NCBI GenBank assembly: GCA_002746295.2
Contig: NVWS02000028.1
Coordinates: 1 to 37,925, forward strand
Reading direction: 5' to 3'
Source: Zetaproteobacteria bacterium
GTDB lineage: Bacteria; Pseudomonadota; Zetaproteobacteria; Mariprofundales; Mariprofundaceae
DNA length: 37,925 bases
A program made the translations under genes and the position numbers. Positions 1 to 7,751 of the stretch are shown in pieces. Under the pieces are notes generated by a model. It made no database searches. It saw only the letters and a program-made list of their open reading frames with translations, and was not told the origin of the DNA. The stretch's first letter is position 1. Every line of letters begins with the position of its first letter.

Positions 1-16
1 AGGCGAAAAAAAATCA

Positions 17-39
17 GCTCGGGAGGCGCACTCCCGAGC
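17..39 (-). terminator. Perfect hairpin with U-run on the minus strand
   Basis: A 9-bp perfect inverted repeat (GCTCGGGAG / CTCCCGAGC) encloses a 5-nt loop. An A-run at 6-13 on the plus strand becomes a U-run after the stem on the minus strand, so this looks like a Rho-independent terminator reading right to left. No minus-strand gene was found immediately to its right, so its client is unknown. It may act bidirectionally for a plus-strand gene that ends left of the window. Confidence 0.6.
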
Positions 40-191
40 CAATAAACGATAACAAATGTCTCTGCATTTATTTCAACCGTCATGAAAAGTGTAAAGCAAG
101 CGTCTTGCCAAAGGTAAGTTCAAGCATTGTTCCTCATATATTCACTGCTCGACTATTTCATCCGCTTCATAATATAAGTAGGCTTCCAAGT

Positions 192-701
192 ATGAAATAC
201 ATCCATATTCAATATGAAAAAACTAAAATAGGTGAGCTAATATTGGGTGCTTATGACAAACAACTGTGCCTTCTTGATTTCAGGCACAGAAAAACGCGCA
301 TGACCATTGATAACAGGCTTAAAAAAGGTCTTCATGCTGAATTTATCGAACAAGATGATGAAATTTTAACACAAACAAAGCAGCAGTTGGGCGAATATCT
401 TAATGGCGACCGAAGAAAATTTGATCTTCCCATGCTTATGATCGGTACCGATTTCCAAAAACGTGTTTGGCATGCGTTAATGAACATACCCTATGGCGTG
501 ACCTCAACCTACCTGCAATTGGCAAAAAATATTCATCATAAAAAAGCAGTGCGTGCCGTTGCGAATGCCAATGGGGCAAACGCCATGAGTCTCATCATCC
601 CTTGTCACCGTATCATTGGCAGCAATGGAAAACTTGTCGGTTATGCTGGTGGCTTGGCTGCAAAAAAACAGCTATTGATACTAGAAGCCTGTCGAATTTA
701 G
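192..701 (+). CDS. ogt: Methylated-DNA--protein-cysteine methyltransferase (Ogt/MGMT)
   Basis: This is a suicide DNA-repair protein that moves the alkyl group from O6-alkylguanine or O4-alkylthymine in DNA to its own cysteine. The C-terminal half carries the family signature IIPCHRIIG with acceptor Cys138, preceded by the helix-turn-helix-like segment containing TSTYLQLAK and AVRAVANANGAN, and followed by GYAGGLAAKKQLL. The ATG at 192 gives 169 residues, normal for Ogt. An upstream TTG at 105 would add 29 residues with no resemblance to the family, so it was rejected. There is no AraC-type regulatory domain, so it is not Ada. The gene stands alone ahead of the exporter at 756, and no shared role is evident. 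Confidence 0.93.
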   Translation: MKYIHIQYEKTKIGELILGAYDKQLCLLDFRHRKTRMTIDNRLKKGLHAEFIEQDDEILTQTKQQLGEYLNGDRRKFDLPMLMIGTDFQKRVWHALMNIPYGVTSTYLQLAKNIHHKKAVRAVANANGANAMSLIIPCHRIIGSNGKLVGYAGGLAAKKQLLILEACRI

Positions 702-755
702 TGCAAGAGACGGCTCAAAAGTAAGAATCTCACCCAAATACAGACCCATTAGCCT

Positions 756-1631
756 ATGCCTACAACTATTCTCACCAGCCTTGCCCTGCTTGCTTTTGCT
801 GCCAACGCCATCCTTTGCCGCTTTGCCTTGGGCGAAAGCGACATTGATCCTGCAAGTTTCACCAGTATTCGCTTGCTCTCAGGTGCTTTTAGCTTATTCA
901 TGATTATCAACCTTCAACGACAAAAAACACCACGCCTCAGTTCATCCTCCATCCATGCCTCCACTTCCCATTCATCCATCACAAGTATATACCCACCACT
1001 CATGCTTTTCACCTATGCCAGCACATTTTCCTTTGCATATATGAGTTTAAACACAGGTACAGGTGCCTTGATTCTTTATGGTGCCGTACAAATTAGCATG
1101 TTAAGTTTATCCATCATCAACGGGCATCGGCCACAAATGTCAGAATGGTTGGGCATGAGCCTCGCTTTTACAGGCTTTGTTTATTTGATGTTGCCAGGTG
1201 CCGACATGCCATCCTTGCAAGGCTTTATATTGATGAGTTTATCAGGCATCGCATGGGGCATTTACAGCATATTGGGCAAACAATCCCAATCCCCCTTGTT
1301 CGATACCCAGCGTAATTTTTTGTATGCCCTGCCGTTAACGCTGATACTCAGCCTATCGTTTATCAGCCAAAGTCATCTTTCCAGCCAAGGGATATTACTT
1401 GCCATCACTTCGGGTGCTTTGGCATCAGGTGTTGGTTATGTGTTGTGGTATGCCGCTTTGACAGGCTTATCAGGCAGTCTTGCAGCAGCCGTTCAACTTC
1501 TGGTACCCATATTTGCAGCACTCGGTGGTGTCTTATGGATGAATGAAAGCATCAGCACCCGTTTTATCACGGCTGCAATCATGGTTTTGGGTGGTATTTT
1601 TCTGATTTCCTATCGTCCACAAAGCAAGTGA
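756..1631 (+). CDS. DMT-superfamily (EamA) permease
   Basis: This 291-residue protein is almost entirely hydrophobic and can be divided into about ten membrane helices in two halves, as in EamA/RhaT drug/metabolite transporters of the inner membrane. The first half contains the family-like segment ILCRFALGESDIDPASFTSI, and the second half has the EamA-like SGALASGVGYVLWYAALTG. These proteins usually export amino acids or other small metabolites, but the substrate cannot be read from sequence. It runs in the same direction as the PLP decarboxylase, ATP-grasp ligase and second PLP enzyme that follow, so it could export their product. That link is inferred from position only. No strong ribosome-binding site precedes the ATG. 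Confidence 0.85.
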   Translation: MPTTILTSLALLAFAANAILCRFALGESDIDPASFTSIRLLSGAFSLFMIINLQRQKTPRLSSSSIHASTSHSSITSIYPPLMLFTYASTFSFAYMSLNTGTGALILYGAVQISMLSLSIINGHRPQMSEWLGMSLAFTGFVYLMLPGADMPSLQGFILMSLSGIAWGIYSILGKQSQSPLFDTQRNFLYALPLTLILSLSFISQSHLSSQGILLAITSGALASGVGYVLWYAALTGLSGSLAAAVQLLVPIFAALGGVLWMNESISTRFITAAIMVLGGIFLISYRPQSK

Positions 1632-1706
1632 GTGCTTGACCCACGCTTTCGCTTTTTTAGTTTCAATGCATGTATCTTTTTTTATTTTCTTATTTTTCAA
1701 CCCAGC

Positions 1707-3119
1707 ATGATGCTTGATCCCAATGATTGGTCTAATCTTCGCAAGCAAGGTCATCAGATGTTGGATGATATGTTTGATTACTTGCAAAACATTCGTGAAA
1801 AGCCTGTTTGGCAACAGGCTCCAGCATCGGTTCAAGCTGAATTCACCGAAGGGTTAAGTCAGCAAGGTAAGCCACTTTCCCAATTGCATGAAACATTTAT
1901 GCAACAAATTTTACCGTACAGTGTCGGCAATGCTCACCCTGGTTTTATGGGCTGGGTACATGGTGGTGGCACACCCGTAGGCATGTTGGCAGAGATGTTG
2001 GCCGCAGGATTGAATGCCAACTTGGGTGGTCGCAACCAAATCCCCATTGATGTGGAGTGGCAGGTCGTGGGTTGGATGCGGGATTTATTCGGTTTTCCGC
2101 AAAGTAGCAGTGGTATTTTGACCACAGGCACATCCTCCGCCACCATCATCGCTTTCACCACCGCTCGACATGCGCTACAAAAACCCGCATCCAAAAATCT
2201 CGCCGTCTATGCTTCCTGTGAGGCGCATGGCTGCATCACTCGCGCATTAAAAATTATGGGTATGCATGCATCCATTGTGCGTAAAATACCAAGCAATGCT
2301 CAACATCAAATGGATGTCGATGTCCTTCTCACTCACATTCAACATGACCAACAACAAGCCACCATACCTTGGCTGATTGTGGGTACTGCTGGCAGTGTCA
2401 ATACAGGTGCCATGGATGATTTATCCACCCTTGCCAAGATCGCCAAAGAAGTCGGCGCTTGGCTACATATTGATGGTGCTTTGGGCGCACTTGCCATGCT
2501 TTCCCCCTCCCTTGCACCCCGTCTGCAAGGTATCGAACATGCCAATTCGTTGGCCATGGATTTTCATAAGTGGGGGCAAGTGCCTTACGATGCTGGTTTG
2601 GTATTGATACGTGATGGCGAACTACACCGTCAATGTTTTGCCGCTGGTGATGCTTATTTGCAACGGGAAGCCGAAGGTTTGGCGGCTCACTCACCTTGGC
2701 CTTGTGATTATGGCATGGACTTATCACGTGGATTTCGTGCTTTAAAAGTTTGGTTCACTTTCAAACACTTTGGCAAACAACGTTTGGGCGAAATGATCGA
2801 ACACAGTTGTCATCTCGCCCAATCACTCGCAAAACAGATCCAAAATATCGACACCTTGGAGTTGATGGCGGTCGTATCTCTCAATGTTGTCTGCTTTCGT
2901 TATATCGGCAATGGTTCACGCTCAGATGAAGCTTATAACACACTTAATCGCGCCATGCTTTGTCATATACAAGCCTCAGGTTTGGCTGCCCCATCGTTAA
3001 CGTACTTGGATGGTCGGGCTGTGATTCGTGCTGCAATTGTTAACCACCGAAGCCAAGAAGAAGACATTGGCAAACTCCTTGCAGCAGTGCAGAAAGCAGC
3101 ACAAGCCTGCGATAATTAG
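1707..3119 (+). CDS. Group II PLP-dependent amino-acid decarboxylase
   Basis: This is a member of the aromatic-L-amino-acid/glutamate/diaminobutyrate decarboxylase family (fold type I, cytosolic). Visible signatures are HPGFMGWVHGGG near the N-terminus, TTGTSSATIIAFTTAR, the cofactor Asp in WLHIDGALGA and the Schiff-base Lys288 in MDFHKWGQVPYD. At 470 residues it has the normal length. An in-frame GTG at 1632 would add a 25-residue Phe-rich leader unlike the family, so the ATG at 1707 (or 1710) is preferred, although neither has a clear Shine-Dalgarno. The substrate is unresolved. The stop codon TAG coincides with the degraded left end of a dispersed repeat that separates this gene from the ATP-grasp gene. 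Group II decarboxylase identity is secure, the specific amino acid is not. Confidence 0.9.
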   Translation: MMLDPNDWSNLRKQGHQMLDDMFDYLQNIREKPVWQQAPASVQAEFTEGLSQQGKPLSQLHETFMQQILPYSVGNAHPGFMGWVHGGGTPVGMLAEMLAAGLNANLGGRNQIPIDVEWQVVGWMRDLFGFPQSSSGILTTGTSSATIIAFTTARHALQKPASKNLAVYASCEAHGCITRALKIMGMHASIVRKIPSNAQHQMDVDVLLTHIQHDQQQATIPWLIVGTAGSVNTGAMDDLSTLAKIAKEVGAWLHIDGALGALAMLSPSLAPRLQGIEHANSLAMDFHKWGQVPYDAGLVLIRDGELHRQCFAAGDAYLQREAEGLAAHSPWPCDYGMDLSRGFRALKVWFTFKHFGKQRLGEMIEHSCHLAQSLAKQIQNIDTLELMAVVSLNVVCFRYIGNGSRSDEAYNTLNRAMLCHIQASGLAAPSLTYLDGRAVIRAAIVNHRSQEEDIGKLLAAVQKAAQACDN

Positions 3120-3275
3120 TCGGTATCGAACTAACCTTTCATTCATCATCCGAATCGTCACCCTCGAGTGCTTGTGTCGAGGGTCTAGATCCCCGATAAA
3201 AGATTTCGGGGATGACGAGCTGGAGCGAATTCGAGAATGTGGGAGAGGGCGTACATTGATACTTAAACGACTATA
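3117..3275 (-). repeat. Dispersed hairpin repeat, copy 1
   Basis: The core at 3156-3217 has CGTCA/TGACG ends enclosing two hairpins. The CCCTCGA/TCGAGGG hairpin comes first, then an ATCCCCGA/TCGGGGAT hairpin. It is read here in the reverse orientation relative to copies 3, 4, 5, 8 and 9. The right end ATACTTAAACGACTATA (3259-3275) is a clear type I terminal repeat. The left end is diverged but alignable with the subterminal arm of copy 5. About 40 nt between core and right end is longer than in other copies. The element fills the gap between the decarboxylase and the ATP-grasp gene. Confidence 0.8.
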
Positions 3276-3300
3276 TTTCTGTGTAACGACGGGAGTTTTC

Positions 3301-4506
3301 ATGCCAGATATTTTAGATTCAAGTGGTCATACTCCTTTGATGGGGTTGGTTAAGCTTGCACGCCATGCTTTTTCAGGTGCCGATTTAACCCCCATTGCCC
3401 AACAATTGGCAACGCGCTTTGAACATCGAGACAACGATGCCAGCGCTTTGATGGATTTGGCAACCATCCACTTCCTCATGCACATCCCTGAAACGGCCCT
3501 AGAATTTCAACATCATGCCATGCAATTACAATTACGTTATACCCTTTCCAGCTCTCCAATGACAGCAAATATGCGTTTACTTGCCTTGCATGGTGATGGG
3601 GATTTGATGGATAACTTACCCGTAGAGTTTTTACTTATTGGTAGCCAATCCATCAGCATGGATGCCCACTACATCGCCTTGGGCGATGAACTTCCCGATG
3701 ACCTGAATGATTACGATATAATACTTATCGCCGTTGGTGAATCTGACCGTAACAAACCTTTGCTACGGCAACTCAACAGCCAACTCCAAGCCTGCCCCAT
3801 CCCTATCATCAATCATCCTGAATACATCATGCAAACCACCCGTGAAGGTGCGGCAGAAGCATTAAAAAATTGCCAGGACGTGATGATGCCGATGTCCACA
3901 CGCATGACCCGTGAAAATATCCAAGCCATGCGCATGGCAACACAAAATCATTGCACATTCCCCATCATTATTCGCCCAATTGAATCCCATGCTGGACATG
4001 GACTTGCACGTTTGGATAGCCCGAAAAACATCCCTGCCTACCTTGCCGAACAGACCCAAGATACGATGTTTTATATTTCTCCCTATGTCGATTACAGCTC
4101 CGAAGATAGGCAGTTCCGTAAATATCGGGTGGTGTTGATCGAAGGTCGCCCATTTCTGGCACACTTGGCTATTTCATCGCACTGGATTGTGCATTATCTC
4201 AATGCCGACATGCTCGGTGATATGCAAAAATGTGTCGAAGAAGCCGAGACCATGCAATACTTTGATGATGGCTTTGGAAAAAAACATACCTCTGCTTTTC
4301 AAGCCATATATGAAGCATTACCTCTGGATTATTTAATTCTTGATTGTGCTGAAAGCCATGAAGGGAAGTTGCTGGTGTTTGAAGTGGATACCAGTGCCAT
4401 TGTACATGACATGGATCCCATTGATTTATTTCCCTACAAACAACCGCAAATGCATAAGATATTCCATGCGTTTCAAGCCATGCTGACAACCCGCGTTAAC
4501 ACTTGA
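3301..4506 (+). CDS. ATP-grasp ligase with TPR-like N-terminus
   Basis: This 401-residue protein starts at an ATG with a good GGGAG ribosome-binding site; a longer open frame runs back through the repeat but is not coding. Residues 1-90 are helical and TPR-like (ASALMDLATIHFLM, ALEFQHHAMQLQLRY). The middle has a Rossmann-like pre-ATP-grasp part (VEFLLIGSQSI, YDIILIAVGE, IPIINHPEYIMQTTREG). The C-terminal half looks like an ATP-grasp fold: FPIIIRPIESHAGHGL as the glycine-rich ATP loop, RKYRVVLIEGRPFLAHLAIS, and a metal-binding-like LLVFEVDTSAIVHDMDP. ATP-grasp enzymes join a carboxylate to an amine or thiol through an acyl phosphate. It overlaps the next PLP gene by 4 nt (TTGA), implying a joint function. 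Substrates are unknown. Confidence 0.8.
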   Translation: MPDILDSSGHTPLMGLVKLARHAFSGADLTPIAQQLATRFEHRDNDASALMDLATIHFLMHIPETALEFQHHAMQLQLRYTLSSSPMTANMRLLALHGDGDLMDNLPVEFLLIGSQSISMDAHYIALGDELPDDLNDYDIILIAVGESDRNKPLLRQLNSQLQACPIPIINHPEYIMQTTREGAAEALKNCQDVMMPMSTRMTRENIQAMRMATQNHCTFPIIIRPIESHAGHGLARLDSPKNIPAYLAEQTQDTMFYISPYVDYSSEDRQFRKYRVVLIEGRPFLAHLAISSHWIVHYLNADMLGDMQKCVEEAETMQYFDDGFGKKHTSAFQAIYEALPLDYLILDCAESHEGKLLVFEVDTSAIVHDMDPIDLFPYKQPQMHKIFHAFQAMLTTRVNT

Positions 4507-5819
4507 GTCGTTTTCCATCCTTAAAATCTCTGCTCATTCAAGGCAACGACCAGCGCCTAACATTGGATGAACAGGGCAACAATGCCTATTTTTGTCAACC
4601 CAAAGTCAATCCAAAACTGCTTCGCTTGGGTTCATCCACGGCCAGCAGTATATCAGCTGAACAATGGCAGCTTGCCAAAAATATCCATGCAAGCATGAAG
4701 CAAGCCTCACAACACACAGAGATGCACGATGTTCAATATCAACAGACCGACATGGTCGTGCAAGGCTTACGTGATGCCTGTCATCTCCCTCAAAATACAC
4801 ATATTCAATTGGCGGACTCTGGCACCGATGCCCATCGCCTTGCCATGCAATATTTTTATAACAAAAAGCCGAAAGCAGCATGGCATGTCATCATGGTGGA
4901 TGCTTCCGAAACAGGACGCGGTGTACCGCAAGCCTTACAACTTGAAGGCATGTCCATCCGCTGTGAACATATCCCCATTCGCCAAGCATCGGGGGAGCCT
5001 TTATCCCCACATATCATCGATAATTCCATAAAACACGCTGTTAAATCGGGCATTCAACAGGGATGGGAAGTGGTTTTATTGTTGGTCGATGTAAGCAAAA
5101 CAGGATGTATCGCTCCCAGTTTGGATATTGCCTTACAACTTCGCCAACAACACCCAAAACAGCTTCACCTTTTGCTGGATGCTTGTCAGTTTCGTTTGGG
5201 TTATGAAACCCTGAACCACTATTTACAACACGGTATTCCTATCGCCATTACGGGGTCAAAATTTCTCGCTGCTCCTAGTTTTTGCGCGGCTCTTCTGATG
5301 CCACATCACGTTCAGAAAATGCAAACGCCTCAAGCACTTGGTGTTCTCCTACGTTGGCAACTGGCTTTGCATCATTTACAAGCCTTGAATCAACTGCCTG
5401 CACACGCCTGTGCAACATTTACAAAGAACTTTGCAACACAGATCAACCATGTATTACAACATCATGATGCTTTTTTCCGCTTACCCACGCCCGTGATTCA
5501 ACGTCAGAATCAACCTGAAAAACATTGGCAAAACCACCCCACTATTTTCCCTTTTTCCCTCAAAACAAAACAAGGTCTTGTTTCACACCAACAGGCACTA
5601 AGCCTTTTTAAACATCTACAATGTGATGTTGATAACCCCATTCAGTTGGGTCGACCCATGCCCTTGCATGCTCATCCCAGCACTGAAAGCATCGGTATTT
5701 TTCGTTTGTGTGTCAGTGCGCCCATGATGGTTGATGCTATTCAGCATAAACAACAACAAGCCATCATCCAACAAGCCATTGACAGCCTACAGCACTGTTG
5801 TTCGTTGAGCCTGTCTTGA
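4503..5819 (+). CDS. Fold-type I PLP enzyme, class V aminotransferase/desulfurase-like
   Basis: This 438-residue protein resembles class V PLP enzymes (cysteine desulfurases, kynureninases, serine aminotransferases) in its active-site layout. It has LADSGTDAHRLAMQYF for the cofactor phosphate region, LLLDACQFRLG with the Asp and Gln that contact the pyridine ring, and ITGSKFLAAPSFCAALL with the probable Schiff-base Lys253. I do not recognise a named family. It starts at TTG inside the stop of the ATP-grasp gene (ACTTGAG, 4-nt overlap), a strong sign of translational coupling. A frame-internal ATG further in would remove conserved N-terminal sequence. Possible roles are transamination, C-S or C-C cleavage, or decarboxylation of an intermediate. 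It is the last gene of the run and faces the phosphate symporter gene tail to tail. Confidence 0.75.
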   Translation: MSRFPSLKSLLIQGNDQRLTLDEQGNNAYFCQPKVNPKLLRLGSSTASSISAEQWQLAKNIHASMKQASQHTEMHDVQYQQTDMVVQGLRDACHLPQNTHIQLADSGTDAHRLAMQYFYNKKPKAAWHVIMVDASETGRGVPQALQLEGMSIRCEHIPIRQASGEPLSPHIIDNSIKHAVKSGIQQGWEVVLLLVDVSKTGCIAPSLDIALQLRQQHPKQLHLLLDACQFRLGYETLNHYLQHGIPIAITGSKFLAAPSFCAALLMPHHVQKMQTPQALGVLLRWQLALHHLQALNQLPAHACATFTKNFATQINHVLQHHDAFFRLPTPVIQRQNQPEKHWQNHPTIFPFSLKTKQGLVSHQQALSLFKHLQCDVDNPIQLGRPMPLHAHPSTESIGIFRLCVSAPMMVDAIQHKQQQAIIQQAIDSLQHCCSLSLS

Positions 5820-5829
5820 CACAGACTAA

Positions 5830-5920
5830 ATTTATATCATCGAATCGTCACCCCCGAGTGCTTGTGTCGAGGGTCTATCATTAGATTCCTGATAAAATAT
5901 TTCGGGGATGACGGGGGGGG
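5830..5920 (-). repeat. Dispersed hairpin repeat, copy 2
   Basis: The core at 5846-5913 lies between two convergent genes, in the same orientation as copy 1. The first hairpin has one C/A mismatch (ACCCCCGA against TCGAGGGT), and the second is also imperfect (ATTCCTGA against TCGGGGAT), so this copy looks decayed. No terminal inverted repeat is clear, although the left flank TTTATATCATCGAATCGTCA matches the subterminal arm of other copies. It ends in a run of eight G at 5913-5920. Confidence 0.75.
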
Positions 5921-5925
5921 TGAAT

Positions 5926-7674
5926 TTAAGCCTCGACCCCATTTTTTATTTGACCGTCAGGTAATATCAGCCTTCGGTTAATCTCAATTAAATTACCAAT
6001 AATATTATGGGCATAGTTGCTATCATTCATCAAAGATATTGCCATATCGGCTGTAATTTGACCGTGACGAATCATTTTATCGAGTCTCCGATGTAGAAAT
6101 TCATTATTTTTTTTCAGCATACTATCCAAGGCATCATGAGTAAGTAGCGATTGTTCACCTTCTCTTATTTTTTCTAACCGACGCAGTACCTTGGCGATAC
6201 GCCTTCGAATTTGATTGTACTCTTTACGTATATCTGGATTGGTAGATACCATAAATTTTAGCATATTTTTTTGTAAATGTTTTACATCTTTCAAGGTCAG
6301 AATAATCGCCTGATTACAGAAACGGACATTATCAACTTGTGGTAATACATGACTATGCGAAGGCATCCGGCTGATAAATTGGAGTAAGGCAGCATATAAA
6401 CTTTTAATATAATGATCATAAGCATCATTCACATCGTATTCACCCCGTGTGTTACGCCCATTGATAACATGTTTCAATTTTTTATTGGAAAAAATATCAT
6501 GTTTTTTCAATAACAATCCGTGAGCAATGATTTCAGTCCCTTTACTGTAGATATGTAACGTCTCCATGCGCAGGGCTTCCAGTGCCGTATCGCTGAATTC
6601 AAGTGCTGAATCATTCAGATATTTAGGTTTGGCAAAATGGTCAGGGACTTTAGGAATAAGCCTTTCAAGAAAAACCACTAAACGATCAACAAACGGCAGC
6701 ATGACAAGGATACCAATCAGATTAAAAAAGGTATGAAAGACAGCTAGTTTGAGTGTATAATTCTTCGCCCCGATACCAACATATACACTCATGATATCCA
6801 CCGCCTGCATTAAAGGCTGCATCAAAATGATCGCGATAAGACCTGTAACTGCATTAAATATAAGGTGAGCACCAGCCAGACGTTTGCCTTGCTCATTTGA
6901 ACTAAGCGAGCCTAAAATAGCTGTAATTGTCGTACCAATATTGGCACCAATGGCTAACGCGAGGGCATTTTCGTAAGTGATTTGTTGGGCTGCCAATGCC
7001 GTGATAATTAATACCAGCGTTGCATGGCTTGATTGCATAATGACTGTCGCCACAACACCAATGAGTACGAATAAAAACAACCCACGATAACCAGGCACTG
7101 CATATTCAGCTAGGTTGATGGTATCTTTAAAGGCTTCAAAACCTTCCTTCATATAATAAATACCAAGGAATAAAAAACCAAGCCCCAGTAGAACATAACC
7201 CATACCTTTCAATTGGCGTGATTTTTGAAACAGAAGCATGACACCAAACACCAACATAGGCATTGCATAAGCTGATATTTTCACCTTCAGACCAAAACCT
7301 GCAACCAGCCATGCCCCAGTTGTTGTCCCTAGGTTTGCTCCGAACACAATGCCAATACCTTGGGCCAGTCCAATAAGCCCAGAGCCTAAAAATGAAATGG
7401 CAATAACACTGACCAGTGAGCTGGATTGCATCATTGTGGTCGTTAAGATACCAAAGCTTACGCTCTTCCAAAGACGGTTCGTTGTTCGTTTGAGAATTTT
7501 TTCAAGAATGCCACCAGTAAAGGTTCTAAAGCCTTCTTCTAGTGAAAGCATTCCAAATAAAAATATAGCGATTCCCGCAGATATCTCTTTAAAACCTGGG
7601 CTAATCCAAAATCCATAAGCCAATATAATAAAAAATAATGGAAGTAAAACTTTAGCAAGCACTGTCTTTAACAC
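5926..7674 (-). CDS. Na+/phosphate cotransporter family protein with PhoU-like tail
   Basis: This 582-residue protein has an N-terminal membrane part of about 340 residues with the two Na/Pi-cotransporter repeats. The first has the motif QSSSLVSVIAISFLGSG and GANLGTTTGAWLVAG, and the second has QSSHATLVLIITALA and GANIGTTITAILGSL. A cytoplasmic helical C-terminus of about 200 residues follows, resembling the PhoU domain found in bacterial NptA/YjbB homologues. These proteins move phosphate with sodium; bacterial YjbB types may export it. The start is GTG with GGAG ten bases upstream; an ATG slightly further upstream is out of frame. It follows the chemoreceptor gene by 77 nt on the same strand and ends tail to tail with the PLP enzyme gene. 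The direction of transport cannot be read from sequence. Confidence 0.9.
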   Translation of the reverse strand: MLKTVLAKVLLPLFFIILAYGFWISPGFKEISAGIAIFLFGMLSLEEGFRTFTGGILEKILKRTTNRLWKSVSFGILTTTMMQSSSLVSVIAISFLGSGLIGLAQGIGIVFGANLGTTTGAWLVAGFGLKVKISAYAMPMLVFGVMLLFQKSRQLKGMGYVLLGLGFLFLGIYYMKEGFEAFKDTINLAEYAVPGYRGLFLFVLIGVVATVIMQSSHATLVLIITALAAQQITYENALALAIGANIGTTITAILGSLSSNEQGKRLAGAHLIFNAVTGLIAIILMQPLMQAVDIMSVYVGIGAKNYTLKLAVFHTFFNLIGILVMLPFVDRLVVFLERLIPKVPDHFAKPKYLNDSALEFSDTALEALRMETLHIYSKGTEIIAHGLLLKKHDIFSNKKLKHVINGRNTRGEYDVNDAYDHYIKSLYAALLQFISRMPSHSHVLPQVDNVRFCNQAIILTLKDVKHLQKNMLKFMVSTNPDIRKEYNQIRRRIAKVLRRLEKIREGEQSLLTHDALDSMLKKNNEFLHRRLDKMIRHGQITADMAISLMNDSNYAHNIIGNLIEINRRLILPDGQIKNGVEA

Positions 7675-7751
7675 CTGTTCATTTCTCCACTTGATTCATA
7701 TATTTCCACCAAGAACGATGGGGGAAAACATCAGCTATTCAAGCCTTACCT

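Noticed and set aside
1632-1706. GTG start immediately after the exporter stop for the decarboxylase
   Set aside because: The extra 25 residues are Phe-rich and unlike the family N-terminus; family-like sequence begins at the ATG pair 1707/1710.
3028-3300. Long upstream extension of the ATP-grasp reading frame
   Set aside because: It overlaps the decarboxylase end and runs straight through repeat copy 1; the ATG at 3301 has a good ribosome-binding site and the protein is complete from there.
5913-5920. Run of eight G as a phase-variation tract
   Set aside because: It lies at the edge of repeat copy 2 in a convergent gap, outside any coding or promoter region, so slippage would have no obvious effect.
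7136-7471. Minus-strand open frame inside the phosphate symporter gene
   Set aside because: Same strand, different frame, no domain; the symporter frame is unbroken across it.
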